A stretch of 46,112 bases of DNA, from assembly GCA_017559305.1 (NCBI GenBank), contig JAFYSP010000001.1, positions 1 through 46,112 on the forward strand. The letters are read 5' to 3'. A program made the translations under genes and the position numbers. Origin of the DNA: Clostridia bacterium (lineage in GTDB: Bacteria; Bacillota; Clostridia; Oscillospirales; Acutalibacteraceae). This document shows positions 1-6,460 of this stretch, piece by piece. Each line of letters opens with the position of its first letter. Within the stretch, counting starts at the first letter, position 1. The notes under the pieces were generated by a model, which was not told the origin of the DNA, did no database searches, and saw only the letters and a program-made list of their open reading frames with translations.

Positions 1-59
1 GGCGACACCGTTTATGCAAAGCATAACACTGTTTGAGCCTTGCGGACACAAATATAAAC

Positions 60-90
60 AAAATAGACTTGCAAAAGCAAGTCTATTTTT
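60..90. terminator. Terminator hairpin after the tRNA-Thr/Tyr pair
   Basis: Perfect 13-bp arms (60-72 and 77-89) with an AAAA loop. It lies just downstream of tRNA-Tyr on the minus strand, so it probably ends the tRNA transcript. The T-rich end on the plus side makes it bidirectional. I see no gene in bases 1-59. Confidence 0.8.
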
Positions 91-176
91 TGGTGGGCGA
101 GGATGGATTCGGACCATCGAAGCTGAAAAGCAACAGATTTACAGTCTGCCCCCTTTGGCCACTCGGGAACTCGCCC
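91..176 (-). tRNA. tRNA-Tyr (anticodon GTA)
   Basis: On the minus strand the gene reads GGGCGAG...CTCGCCC-A-CCA, with a 7-bp acceptor stem, an anticodon loop CTGTAAA (anticodon GTA) and a long variable arm, as expected for class II tRNA-Tyr. CCA is encoded (91-93). Length is 86 nt. It is 36 nt downstream of tRNA-Thr in the same transcript. Confidence 0.95.
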
Positions 177-212
177 ATATTTAATTTTGCGCTTTTAGAT
201 GCCTCTAAAAGA

Positions 213-288
213 TGGAGCTGGTGGACGGACTTGAACCCCCGACCTGCTGATTACAAATCAGCTGCTCTACCAACTGAGCTACACCAGC
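213..288 (-). tRNA. tRNA-Thr (anticodon TGT)
   Basis: Minus-strand cloverleaf of 76 nt beginning GCTGGTG. The anticodon stem CTGAT/ATCAG encloses the loop TTTGTAA (anticodon TGT), the T-loop is GTTCAAG, and CCA is encoded (213-215). It is first in a two-tRNA unit with tRNA-Tyr. Confidence 0.95.
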
Positions 289-307
289 ATTTTTTGAGCG
301 CCTAAAT

Positions 308-336
308 ACTATACCATAAGCAAATCTACTTGTCAA
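308..336 (-). promoter_or_regulatory. Promoter of the tRNA-Thr/tRNA-Tyr unit
   Basis: Minus-strand TTGACA (331-336), 17-bp spacer, TATAGT (308-313), ending 19 bases before the tRNA-Thr 5' end. It is a near-consensus housekeeping promoter, as expected for stable RNA. Confidence 0.85.
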
Positions 337-398
337 CAACTTTTCTTAAAAACTTGAAAAAATTTTACTAATTTATTATTTACATACCCAAATACATA

Positions 399-427
399 TT
401 GACAAACACATATCAATTTAATATAAT
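399..427 (+). promoter_or_regulatory. Consensus promoter of the ncRNA / tRNA-Pro unit
   Basis: TTGACA (399-404), exactly 17 bp, TATAAT (422-427). A perfect sigma-70/A promoter; predicted start near 434, about 30 nt before the structured RNA. No terminator is visible between the ncRNA and tRNA-Pro, so the two are probably cotranscribed and then processed. Confidence 0.9.
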
Positions 428-460
428 TTATTAGTCGCGAAAGAATTTAACTAAATAATT

Positions 461-617
461 GACGAGGTGTGGCGGGGTTTGGTAGCATTGAGTGTGACCG
501 CTGCCTATGGCAGAGTAAGGGAACACGAAATGGCGCCGCGGTCGACAAGCGAGGCAGTGTATCTGCCGAGTCGTCGGGCACCGCAAGAGTAAGCTGCGTA
601 GCAGCGCGACCTCAAAT
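461..617 (+). ncRNA. Structured non-coding RNA with a tRNA-Pro-like 5' end (family unknown)
   Basis: No credible ORF lies on the plus strand here, but the sequence folds densely. GAGGT (464-468) can close with ACCTC (609-613). GTGT (492-495) pairs with ACAC (523-526) around hairpin CTGCC-TAT-GGCAG (501-513). GCGGT (538-542) pairs with ACCGC (580-584), with CGAC/GTCG inside it and hairpin GGCAG/CTGCC (553-567). GCTGC-GTA-GCAGC is at 593-605. The first 25 nt plus the 9 bases upstream nearly match the start of the tRNA-Pro gene about 190 bp downstream. It does not resemble RNase P, tmRNA, SRP or 6S RNA in the parts I can recognise. The raiA-type clostridial RNA is one candidate, but I cannot confirm it from memory. 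Confidence 0.75.
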
Positions 618-655
618 AGCATAAAAACATAAATTCGCACAAACTAAATAATTAA

Positions 656-732
656 CGAGGTGTGGCTCAGTTTGGTAGAGCGCTGCGTTCGGGACGCAGA
701 GGCCGCAGGTTCGAATCCTGTCACCTCGACCA
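656..732 (+). tRNA. tRNA-Pro (anticodon CGG)
   Basis: Seventy-seven nt with acceptor stem CGAGGTG/CACCTCG, D-arm GCTC-AGTTTGGTA-GAGC, anticodon arm CTGCG-TTCGGGA-CGCAG (anticodon CGG), T-loop GTTCGAATC and encoded CCA (730-732). It lies behind the ncRNA and directly before the left end of the mobile element, but its 3' end is intact and is not clearly the attachment site. Confidence 0.95.
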
Positions 733-734
733 TA

Positions 735-784
735 TCGAGTGTTCATAACCAACTTGAAGGTTGGAAATGGACACTCGATTTCTT
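735..784 (+). terminator. Terminator of tRNA-Pro, carrying an 18-base motif repeated at the element's right flank
   Basis: TCGAGTGT (735-742) pairs with ACACTCGA (771-778), and ACCAAC with GTTGG inside. It is followed by TTTCTTTTAT. Bases 736-753 (CGAGTGTTCATAACCAAC) recur in inverted orientation at 11828-11845. Confidence 0.7.
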
Positions 785-816
785 TTATCCGTAAAATGAG
801 TTATCCTTTATGTATT

Positions 817-842
817 GAGTAGGCTTTGGCCTACTCTTTTTT
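817..842. terminator. Terminator downstream of the recombinase gene
   Basis: GAGTAGGC (817-824) pairs with GCCTACTC (829-836), loop of 4, followed by six T on the plus strand. It sits between tRNA-Pro and the converging recombinase gene, inside the estimated left edge of the element. Confidence 0.75.
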
Positions 843-843
843 G

Positions 844-2547
844 TTATATGGCGCTCGGCAGATATTCTACCGCTACGCCTTGTCGTGTGTTAAGTTTTAC
901 AGGTCTTGGTTTGGGAACTTCGGGTAGTGCAATACATCCAATAAACTTGTAGTGAATTTTGAAATGCTGCGTGCGATTCTTGCCCACACCTTCGATGTGG
1001 CAGACTTCTATACGTTCTATCAGTTCTTTGAGCAAAGGTGCCGTTAGTTTATCCATCTCCATAAACTTACGAACTGCGGCTATGAAGTTATCCTTGTTTT
1101 GCTTAATACTATCAATTGACAACAGCCGTTCTTGTGCATCGGCAATTTTTGTTTTGAGTTCCATTCGTTCTTCGCCATACTTTTGAGATTGAAGCATAAA
1201 CCACTCATCTGTTACCTCGCCATTAATATTCTTCTCGTAGAGCTTTTCAAAGAATACCTCAACCTTTTTCATTCGGGATTGCGATTTTTGAATTAACGAC
1301 TCCAAGTGCTTTTGCTCGCGGATGGCATCCTCGTTGCTTTTCTCCGCCAACATCGCCGCAAAGGTATCCTCATCGTCGTAAAGAAATTCGGCTAACCACC
1401 TAAGCTCCATCATAACAATTTGCTCCAACGCGTCGGCTCGAATATAGTGAGTAGAACGGCAAGTGCCTCTGTTACCTTTGTAGTTACCGCAACTGAAGAA
1501 TGGGATATCTGTTTTGTCGTGCTTTACATTGAACCACAGTTTGCTACCACAATCGGCGCAATAAACCAAATCACAAAACATATTCTTTTCGGCGTTGGCG
1601 GGTTTAGGTGCGCGGCGCTTCGTTTTGGCAACCAACTCTTGTACTCGCTCAAAGGTTTCGCGGTCAATAATCGGCTCGTGAACGTTTTTGAAGATAACCC
1701 AATTCTCTTTGGGGTTTTCTATTCGTTGCTTTTGCTTGAAGTTCTTTGAGTAGGTTTTGAAATTGATAATATCGCCGCAATATTCTTGCTGAGATAGTAT
1801 CTTCGCCACAGTAGTCTTGCACCACTTGTAGGGGTTCTCCTGCGTCTTTTTACCGCCACGACCGAGCCCTTGACTTTGCCAATAGGCCATCGGAACGAGT
1901 ACCTTTTGTTCCTGCAAAATGCGGGCGATAGTTTCGTTCCCTTTACCCTCTAAACACATGCGAAAGATATCCCTTACAACTTGTGCAACATTGTTGTCAA
2001 TGTTCCATTTCTTTTTGTTCATTGGATCTTTCATATATCCGTATGGCGGTTGCGATAGTGGCTCACCCGCATTACCACGGAGCCTGTGGGATGAACGCAC
2101 CTTTCTTGAAATATCCCTCGCATACATTTCATTCATAACGTTGCGAAATGGCGCAAGCTCGTTTTCTCCGTCGGCACTATCCACACAATCGTTGATGGCT
2201 ATAAAGCGGATATCTCTATCGGGGAAATAGGTATCGGTATAGTAACCTACTTGCAGATAATCTCTGCCGAGTCGGGACATATCTTTGACAATTACAACCG
2301 ACACGTAACCCATATCAATATCCTCAAGCAGTTTTTGAAAACCTGGGCGATTGAAGTTGGTACCCGTATAACCATCATCCACATAGTTGCGCGTATTCTC
2401 AAACCCGTGCTCTTTCGCATATTTCTGCAAGAGTTTCTTTTGGTTGATGATAGAGTTGCTATCATTGTCCGTTCCATCATCACGAGAGAGTCGGCAATAA
2501 AGGGCGGTAATGCCTATTTGCTGTTTCTTTTTTGATTTCGACTGCAT
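844..2547 (-). CDS. Large serine recombinase (TnpX-like transposase/integrase)
   Basis: Catalyses excision and insertion of the element through a 5'-phosphoserine intermediate. The resolvase catalytic domain is at residues ~12-160, with the nucleophile in YCRLS (Ser21), DMSRLGRD and later conserved arginines. A Recombinase domain follows (~180-290), then a zinc ribbon with CADC and later Cys pairs (~325-385), and a coiled coil (~410-480). At 567 aa it has normal family length. I start at the ATG at 2547 because AAGGAGG lies 7 nt upstream; the longer reading from 2574 has no such site. The gene follows the 87-aa ORF with a small overlap, so translation is probably coupled. The closest named relatives I recall are TnpX of Tn4451 and similar clostridial elements. 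Confidence 0.93.
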   Translation of the reverse strand: MQSKSKKKQQIGITALYCRLSRDDGTDNDSNSIINQKKLLQKYAKEHGFENTRNYVDDGYTGTNFNRPGFQKLLEDIDMGYVSVVIVKDMSRLGRDYLQVGYYTDTYFPDRDIRFIAINDCVDSADGENELAPFRNVMNEMYARDISRKVRSSHRLRGNAGEPLSQPPYGYMKDPMNKKKWNIDNNVAQVVRDIFRMCLEGKGNETIARILQEQKVLVPMAYWQSQGLGRGGKKTQENPYKWCKTTVAKILSQQEYCGDIINFKTYSKNFKQKQRIENPKENWVIFKNVHEPIIDRETFERVQELVAKTKRRAPKPANAEKNMFCDLVYCADCGSKLWFNVKHDKTDIPFFSCGNYKGNRGTCRSTHYIRADALEQIVMMELRWLAEFLYDDEDTFAAMLAEKSNEDAIREQKHLESLIQKSQSRMKKVEVFFEKLYEKNINGEVTDEWFMLQSQKYGEERMELKTKIADAQERLLSIDSIKQNKDNFIAAVRKFMEMDKLTAPLLKELIERIEVCHIEGVGKNRTQHFKIHYKFIGCIALPEVPKPRPVKLNTRQGVAVEYLPSAI

Positions 2548-2777
2548 TTTTCCTCCTTTCCGGCAGTCGAACACGCTTTGTCCACTGCCATTATATCAAA
2601 CCCGCATTTTCTATACAAATGTGCGAATTGTGATTTCAGCGCTTTGCCAAAGCGCTCGACAATACCTTGGTGTTCTTTGATTTTGGCAGTTTGAAAAGAT
2701 GAGCTAACAATATATTTGACACCATTAATTTCATATTGGCGGGGTGGTCCGCCGAGACCTACAATAAATTTATCCAT
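2514..2777 (-). CDS. Small element-encoded protein upstream of the recombinase, function unknown
   Basis: An 87-aa protein starting MDKFIVGLGGPPRQYEING, preceded by AAGGAGG. It is the conserved kind of small ORF that precedes the serine recombinase in related Firmicute elements. The last 34 nt overlap the recombinase start, suggesting translational coupling. There is no membrane segment and no domain I can name. A role as an excision helper or regulator would be inference from position only. Confidence 0.7.
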   Translation of the reverse strand: MDKFIVGLGGPPRQYEINGVKYIVSSSFQTAKIKEHQGIVERFGKALKSQFAHLYRKCGFDIMAVDKACSTAGKEEKCSRNQKRNSK

Positions 2778-2866
2778 TCAATTCCTCCTTTTAACTTTTG
2801 TCCCACTGGGTCCGAAGTTAACTTCTCGCCCGGTGGGCACAAAGTCGCCATTGGCGACGAAGTTGT

Positions 2867-4093
2867 TTATTTATTCTTTTCTTTACTTTTTGAGATAGGT
2901 TTGTGCTGCAGCTTTTCGGCTTGTTCGGCACGTTGCCGTCTGAAAGGCTCTAAGATACTGTCAATGAACTCTTTAACCTTTTTCGGTGCGGCTTTTAATG
3001 CATCCAAATATGGTTTGCAGAGTTCGGTAAGTTTTCGTAATTGTTCCTCAAGACGTTCAATGTGTACCTCCAAATCCCATATACGAGAACGCAGTTTTCG
3101 GTTTTCCTCACGTAGCATTTTGAGTTCTGATTGTGCGACATAACTGTTTTTAGCAAGAGTAGTGATCTTGTTATATTCATCGGCTGATAGTGTGCGATTT
3201 CCAATAAGTGTTTTCTTACCTGCGGATTCAATGTCGTGAACCATCATATCTACGTCATTATTGATTTCGTATATAGTTTCTTGTTGTTCGAGTTTCTGTG
3301 TTACATTCGCTAATCGCTCCTTATCCTTGGCGATCTGATATTGCAATACGTTTTGATGCTGAGCATTACTACCGCGTTCTCCACGGATAAAATCCGTGAA
3401 TCCTTGGCCTTGCATATACTCGAAGAACTCGTCTTGTAAAATGCTGTACGTTGGAATGAGTATCGGCTTCCCGTTTCTATCAAACTGTGGCACGCCGTTT
3501 TCGTCGGTTAGTTGCGGCGACTTCCACTTTTTAGAGTGGCTGACCTGCATAATGGTTTCTTTCACAGTTCCGATAAGCGATTTATCCTTGCACCGTTTCG
3601 ACCACTTGATTTGCTTTTCCACTACCGGCAAAGCCACAATATGCAAGTGGTAATGATAAATCGGTCTGCCGTATTTTTCAGTTAGAGCAATGTTCAGTTC
3701 GTCGGCGTGCATTACGGCAGAGAGAATGTTCTCCTCGCCATAAAGCTTTACCGCAAAGCGGTATGCCGACTCGTAAAACTTCGTCGCAAATTCATACCCG
3801 CCGTACTTTTCAAAGTAATCGGTGTTAACATCCAAAATCATTTCGTCATAAACCTTAGCATCTACTTTTAGTCCACGAAGTGATACCTTTCCGTCAGCCA
3901 CCAACTTGTCCAATGTTTCGTTATACGTAAGATCGCCGCAGGATTTAAAATGCACGTTCTTTTCGGTTTGAGTAAGGTCGACGTTCATATTGGCGTAATG
4001 TTCATTTTTGCGTTCATTGTGCCGTTCGTATTTGCCAATGCTGTCTTTGGTTCGTGTCTGTACTCGAGCTACGGTATAGTTGGTTTTTGCCAT
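2867..4093 (-). CDS. MobV-family relaxase (Mob/Pre)
   Basis: Nicks one strand at oriT and pilots the element's DNA during conjugative mobilization. The 408-aa protein has the MobV motif I region (His25-Asn-x-Arg) and the metal-binding region with HxDE (His129, Asp131, Glu132) and HYHLH (His147, 149, 151). A long charged coiled coil follows (~250-370). The start at 4093 has GGAGGTG seven bases upstream. In Tn4451 the equivalent gene is tnpZ. Reading direction and spacing suggest cotranscription with the small ORF and recombinase, giving a mobilization-plus-excision operon that faces the SOS-type promoter at 4652-4680. Confidence 0.9.
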   Translation of the reverse strand: MAKTNYTVARVQTRTKDSIGKYERHNERKNEHYANMNVDLTQTEKNVHFKSCGDLTYNETLDKLVADGKVSLRGLKVDAKVYDEMILDVNTDYFEKYGGYEFATKFYESAYRFAVKLYGEENILSAVMHADELNIALTEKYGRPIYHYHLHIVALPVVEKQIKWSKRCKDKSLIGTVKETIMQVSHSKKWKSPQLTDENGVPQFDRNGKPILIPTYSILQDEFFEYMQGQGFTDFIRGERGSNAQHQNVLQYQIAKDKERLANVTQKLEQQETIYEINNDVDMMVHDIESAGKKTLIGNRTLSADEYNKITTLAKNSYVAQSELKMLREENRKLRSRIWDLEVHIERLEEQLRKLTELCKPYLDALKAAPKKVKEFIDSILEPFRRQRAEQAEKLQHKPISKSKEKNK

Positions 4094-4119
4094 TTTTTCA
4101 CCTCCTTTATATAAAATCT

Positions 4120-4262
4120 CTTTTCCTCGTTACGCACCTTTTGAAAGTGCGTAACCCACTATGACACTTTCACGCTGTGCAAAGATGTCAGTGGGCTCTC
4201 CGAGAGGGCTGGGGCGTTGCCCCGTTATCTGCGGATAACTCCCCACAAACCATAATCCGTTT
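4120..4262. other. Probable oriT region of the element
   Basis: Immediately upstream of the relaxase gene, where MobV elements keep oriT. Contains an inverted repeat GTTACGCAC (4129-4137) / GTGCGTAAC (4147-4155), followed by ACCCACTATGACAC, then hairpins CTGGGGC-GTT-GCCCC and GTTATC-TGCG-GATAAC. The arrangement (hairpin followed by a conserved-looking single-strand stretch next to mob) fits a relaxase target. The nick site cannot be placed by eye. Confidence 0.55.
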
Positions 4263-4427
4263 TGCCGTTCTACCCGAATGTTGTTCCTGCCCCGGAATTC
4301 TACCGCAACGTTGTTTCGCTCATATCATCGCAAAAGCATATCCCATTCGGACGGTCATTCAGTTGTCAAGGTGCTGTTACTTAAAACTCAGAATGTTGTA
4401 TGAGCGTATCTTCCTTTGAAAACAAAA

Positions 4428-4502
4428 TAAAAAAGCCGATACATAGGTAGCACGAATAAGCGGGAGCACTGCTCTCGCTTAAATCCGATGTTCTATGTAT
4501 CG
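4428..4502 (-). terminator. Large terminator hairpin inside the relaxase leader (possible attenuator)
   Basis: Read on the minus strand, CGATACATAG (4493-4502) pairs with CTATGTATCG (4437-4446). An inner hairpin AAGCG-GAGC/GCTC-CGCTT lies at 4458-4480. Six U follow (4429-4434). It lies ~150 nt into the transcript from the LexA-type promoter and ~335 nt before the relaxase start, so it would stop transcription unless relieved. It may instead end a small RNA of about 215 nt. Confidence 0.65.
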
Positions 4503-4651
4503 ACTTTGAAATTCAAAGACGGGACTGTATAATCAACCTTCTCTGCCAACAGACCAATGGCATTTGTGAAGGCGGTGGCATAAGCCACGAATGTTATGTT
4601 TTAACACATCTTCATATTAAGTTGTAAAATGCCGAAATTTCGACATATAAC

Positions 4652-4680
4652 ATTATACAGAACAAATGTTCGTTTGTCAA
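4652..4680 (-). promoter_or_regulatory. SOS-type promoter with LexA box facing the relaxase/recombinase genes
   Basis: Minus-strand TTGACA (4675-4680), exactly 17 bp, TATAAT (4652-4657): a perfect consensus promoter. Its spacer contains AGAACAAATGTTCG (4659-4672), which matches the Gram-positive LexA consensus CGAACRNRYGTTYG at 13 of 14 positions. A repressor bound there would cover both -35 and -10. A leader of about 550 nt with oriT hairpins and a terminator separates it from the relaxase. Confidence 0.8.
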
Positions 4681-4832
4681 GAGTTTTTTATGATATTTTT
4701 GAATGTTTTTAGGTGATGATTAAAGTAACCCTCTCAATTATATAACGAGTTGAGTATATACAAAATATTCCTGAAAAACAAAAATTTCAAAAAGCGTTCA
4801 ATGTTTCTTATCAAGCGAATAAACATTTTTAA

Positions 4833-4881
4833 AATAACGAACCAATTTTGGTTCGTTATTTATTGTTTTGCGGTGTATAAT
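4833..4881 (+). promoter_or_regulatory. 28-bp palindrome and promoter of the XRE-nuclease operon
   Basis: AATAACGAACCAA (4833-4845) and TTGGTTCGTTATT (4848-4860) form a perfect 13-bp inverted repeat. A TATAAT box follows at 4876-4881, and a weak -35 (TCGTTA, 4853-4858, spacing 17) lies inside the right arm. The placement is typical of an autoregulatory operator for the adjacent XRE protein. There is no T-run directly after the hairpin, so I prefer operator to terminator. Confidence 0.65.
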
Positions 4882-4914
4882 AAATGAAAAAATGAAACGA
4901 AATGAGGGCTTATT

Positions 4915-5163
4915 ATGCCGCAAAAACTAATTAATCGCTCTGGATTAGGTACACATTTAAAAAATCTTAGACTTGAATCGGGTTTTGGCGTAACTGAACT
5001 AGCCACGTATATGCAGCTTTCTGGTTGCGATATAACACGAGAGTGCTTGGTAAAAATAGAAGCCGAGACTCACAATGTGTCGATGGAACAATTGTATGCC
5101 TTGAAAAAAGCATTAAATGTTTCTTATGATAAAATTTTTGAATTTTTGGAGGAAGATAAATAA
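4915..5163 (+). CDS. XRE-family HTH regulator, likely controller of the restriction operon
   Basis: An 82-aa protein that is nearly all one Cro/C1-type HTH domain (helices around residues 10-75: LGTHLKNLRLESGFGVTELA ... EAETHNVSMEQLYALKKALN). Its stop codon overlaps the next start (TAATG), so it is translationally coupled to the DUF3883 protein. Small XRE proteins ahead of a restriction gene are often C (controller) proteins that time nuclease expression. That role is inferred from position and from the palindrome upstream. Confidence 0.85.
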   Translation: MPQKLINRSGLGTHLKNLRLESGFGVTELATYMQLSGCDITRECLVKIEAETHNVSMEQLYALKKALNVSYDKIFEFLEEDK

Positions 5164-6422
5164 TGGAACACATAGAAGCTATTTTATACCATAAAATACA
5201 AGAATCAGATTTTACTAATATGTATGCCATCAAAAAGCCGTCAGGTGGAGGAGGACAAACCTACATACAAGCAGCGGGATATAGCAAAGACGAACTTGAC
5301 AGAATGTTCAAAGAGGCAGACAAAATATATGATACTCCCGAATACTGGGATAAAACTTTGCTTCACCCTAGAAAAAATTATACTTTTAATGCGTATGTAG
5401 TCGGCTGTTCCAAGTCTTCGGAATTGGAACTAGCGCCTCGAACAGGACGAAAAGATTATAGAATTTGTAGGCAAAATCCAAAGTATCGACACCCCGCCTG
5501 GAACACTTCAAACGATTTCCCCGAACCCAAAACAGATGCTGATGGTTCCTATATATTCGAGGCTAATTATCCTGGTATAATTGATAATCTGTATATTTTA
5601 CTTATAAAAACAAGAAATGATCAGGGGAATGTTAAGTTTTATGCATCCTATGTCGATTCTGAATTTATTCCTGATTCTTGGCCCCACGGTGCTGGCCTTG
5701 AGGAGATTTTTATAAAAAGCAAGCGACAAGGAATTATCTTTTTTGATGAGCAATATTTAAGGTTTACTAATGATAAAGCTATTCCTTTTAGCGCCGGTTC
5801 CGCAGCGGATTATGAAATAGGAAATATACTATTGCCTGAAAATCTCTGCGAAACATCGGATGATGCCATAGAATACTCTAAAAAAGATATAAGGGTAGAA
5901 ATTGATTTTGAGAGTATCGCCATTGAGAAAGTGGAACCACCAATTATAAAAAGGAAGAAGGCGGCTAATGTTGATAAAAAAATAGTTAAAGATGCTAACT
6001 ATGAACGTCGCCATAAAAACCTTAAAAAAATCGGTGATATCGGAGAAGAGTTAGCTATAAGAATTGAAAAAGCTCGACTTGAAGCAGAAGGAAGAAGCGA
6101 TTTAGCAAGCAAAATTGAACATGTATCTAAAACCATTGGTGATGGTTTGGGGTATGACATTAAGTCTTTTGAGAAAACCGATGAGGAATATGTTGAAAAG
6201 TGCATCGAGGTAAAAACAACAACGGGCGGCAAAAATAAACCTTTTGATATTTCAGCAAACGAAGTTGAAGTGTCTGAAGAAAAAAAGGAACATTATTGTA
6301 TTTACAGATTTTATGGTGTTTCTGGCAAAGCCAAGAATGTGAAATACTACGAGGTTAGAGGTTCTGTAAGAGACAACTTTACTTTAGAAGCAACATCTTT
6401 CAAAGCATATTACAAACAATGA
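5163..6422 (+). CDS. DUF3883-domain protein, predicted restriction endonuclease
   Basis: A 419-aa protein. The C-terminal third (~285-385) matches DUF3883, a PD-(D/E)XK-like fold found in restriction and defence genes. Visible landmarks are GYDIKSF (Asp332), IEVKTT (Glu349-x-Lys351) and PFDIS, giving the D...ExK catalytic pattern. The N-terminal ~270 residues are unknown to me and may be the DNA-recognition part. It lies between its XRE regulator and two convergent adenine methylases, so it is best read as the nuclease of an R-M system. Target sequence and cleavage are unknown. Confidence 0.75.
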   Translation: MEHIEAILYHKIQESDFTNMYAIKKPSGGGGQTYIQAAGYSKDELDRMFKEADKIYDTPEYWDKTLLHPRKNYTFNAYVVGCSKSSELELAPRTGRKDYRICRQNPKYRHPAWNTSNDFPEPKTDADGSYIFEANYPGIIDNLYILLIKTRNDQGNVKFYASYVDSEFIPDSWPHGAGLEEIFIKSKRQGIIFFDEQYLRFTNDKAIPFSAGSAADYEIGNILLPENLCETSDDAIEYSKKDIRVEIDFESIAIEKVEPPIIKRKKAANVDKKIVKDANYERRHKNLKKIGDIGEELAIRIEKARLEAEGRSDLASKIEHVSKTIGDGLGYDIKSFEKTDEEYVEKCIEVKTTTGGKNKPFDISANEVEVSEEKKEHYCIYRFYGVSGKAKNVKYYEVRGSVRDNFTLEATSFKAYYKQ

Positions 6423-6423
6423 A

Positions 6424-6460
6424 GAATAAGGAGTGGGCATAACCCACTCCTTATTCTTTT
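6424..6460. terminator. Bidirectional terminator between nuclease and methylase operons
   Basis: GAATAAGGAGTGGG (424-437 of the 6 kb line) pairs perfectly with CCCACTCCTTATTC (6443-6456), loop CATAA, T-rich on the plus side. The stop codon of the D12 methylase lies within the right arm. It isolates two convergent transcripts. Confidence 0.85.

Noticed and set aside
33..305. Plus-strand open frame of 90 codons
   Set aside because: It runs through the complements of tRNA-Tyr and tRNA-Thr; open only by chance.
431..640. Minus-strand 69-codon frame across the structured RNA
   Set aside because: No ribosome site; the plus strand has a perfect promoter and paired structure, so this is antisense to an RNA gene.
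656..732. tRNA-Pro as a classical integration site of the element
   Set aside because: The enzyme is a serine recombinase, the tRNA 3' end is not duplicated as a direct repeat at the right end, and the shared motif is inverted.
4177..4419. 80-codon plus-strand frame in the oriT/leader region
   Set aside because: No ribosome site, unusual composition, overlaps several hairpins; more likely non-coding.
4094..4700. Plasmid replication origin
   Set aside because: No replication initiator gene in the element and no iterons; hairpins fit oriT and a transcription leader better.
4833..4860. 28-bp hairpin as a terminator
   Set aside because: Followed by ATTTATTG, not a clean T-run, and located upstream of a promoter -10; operator is the better reading.
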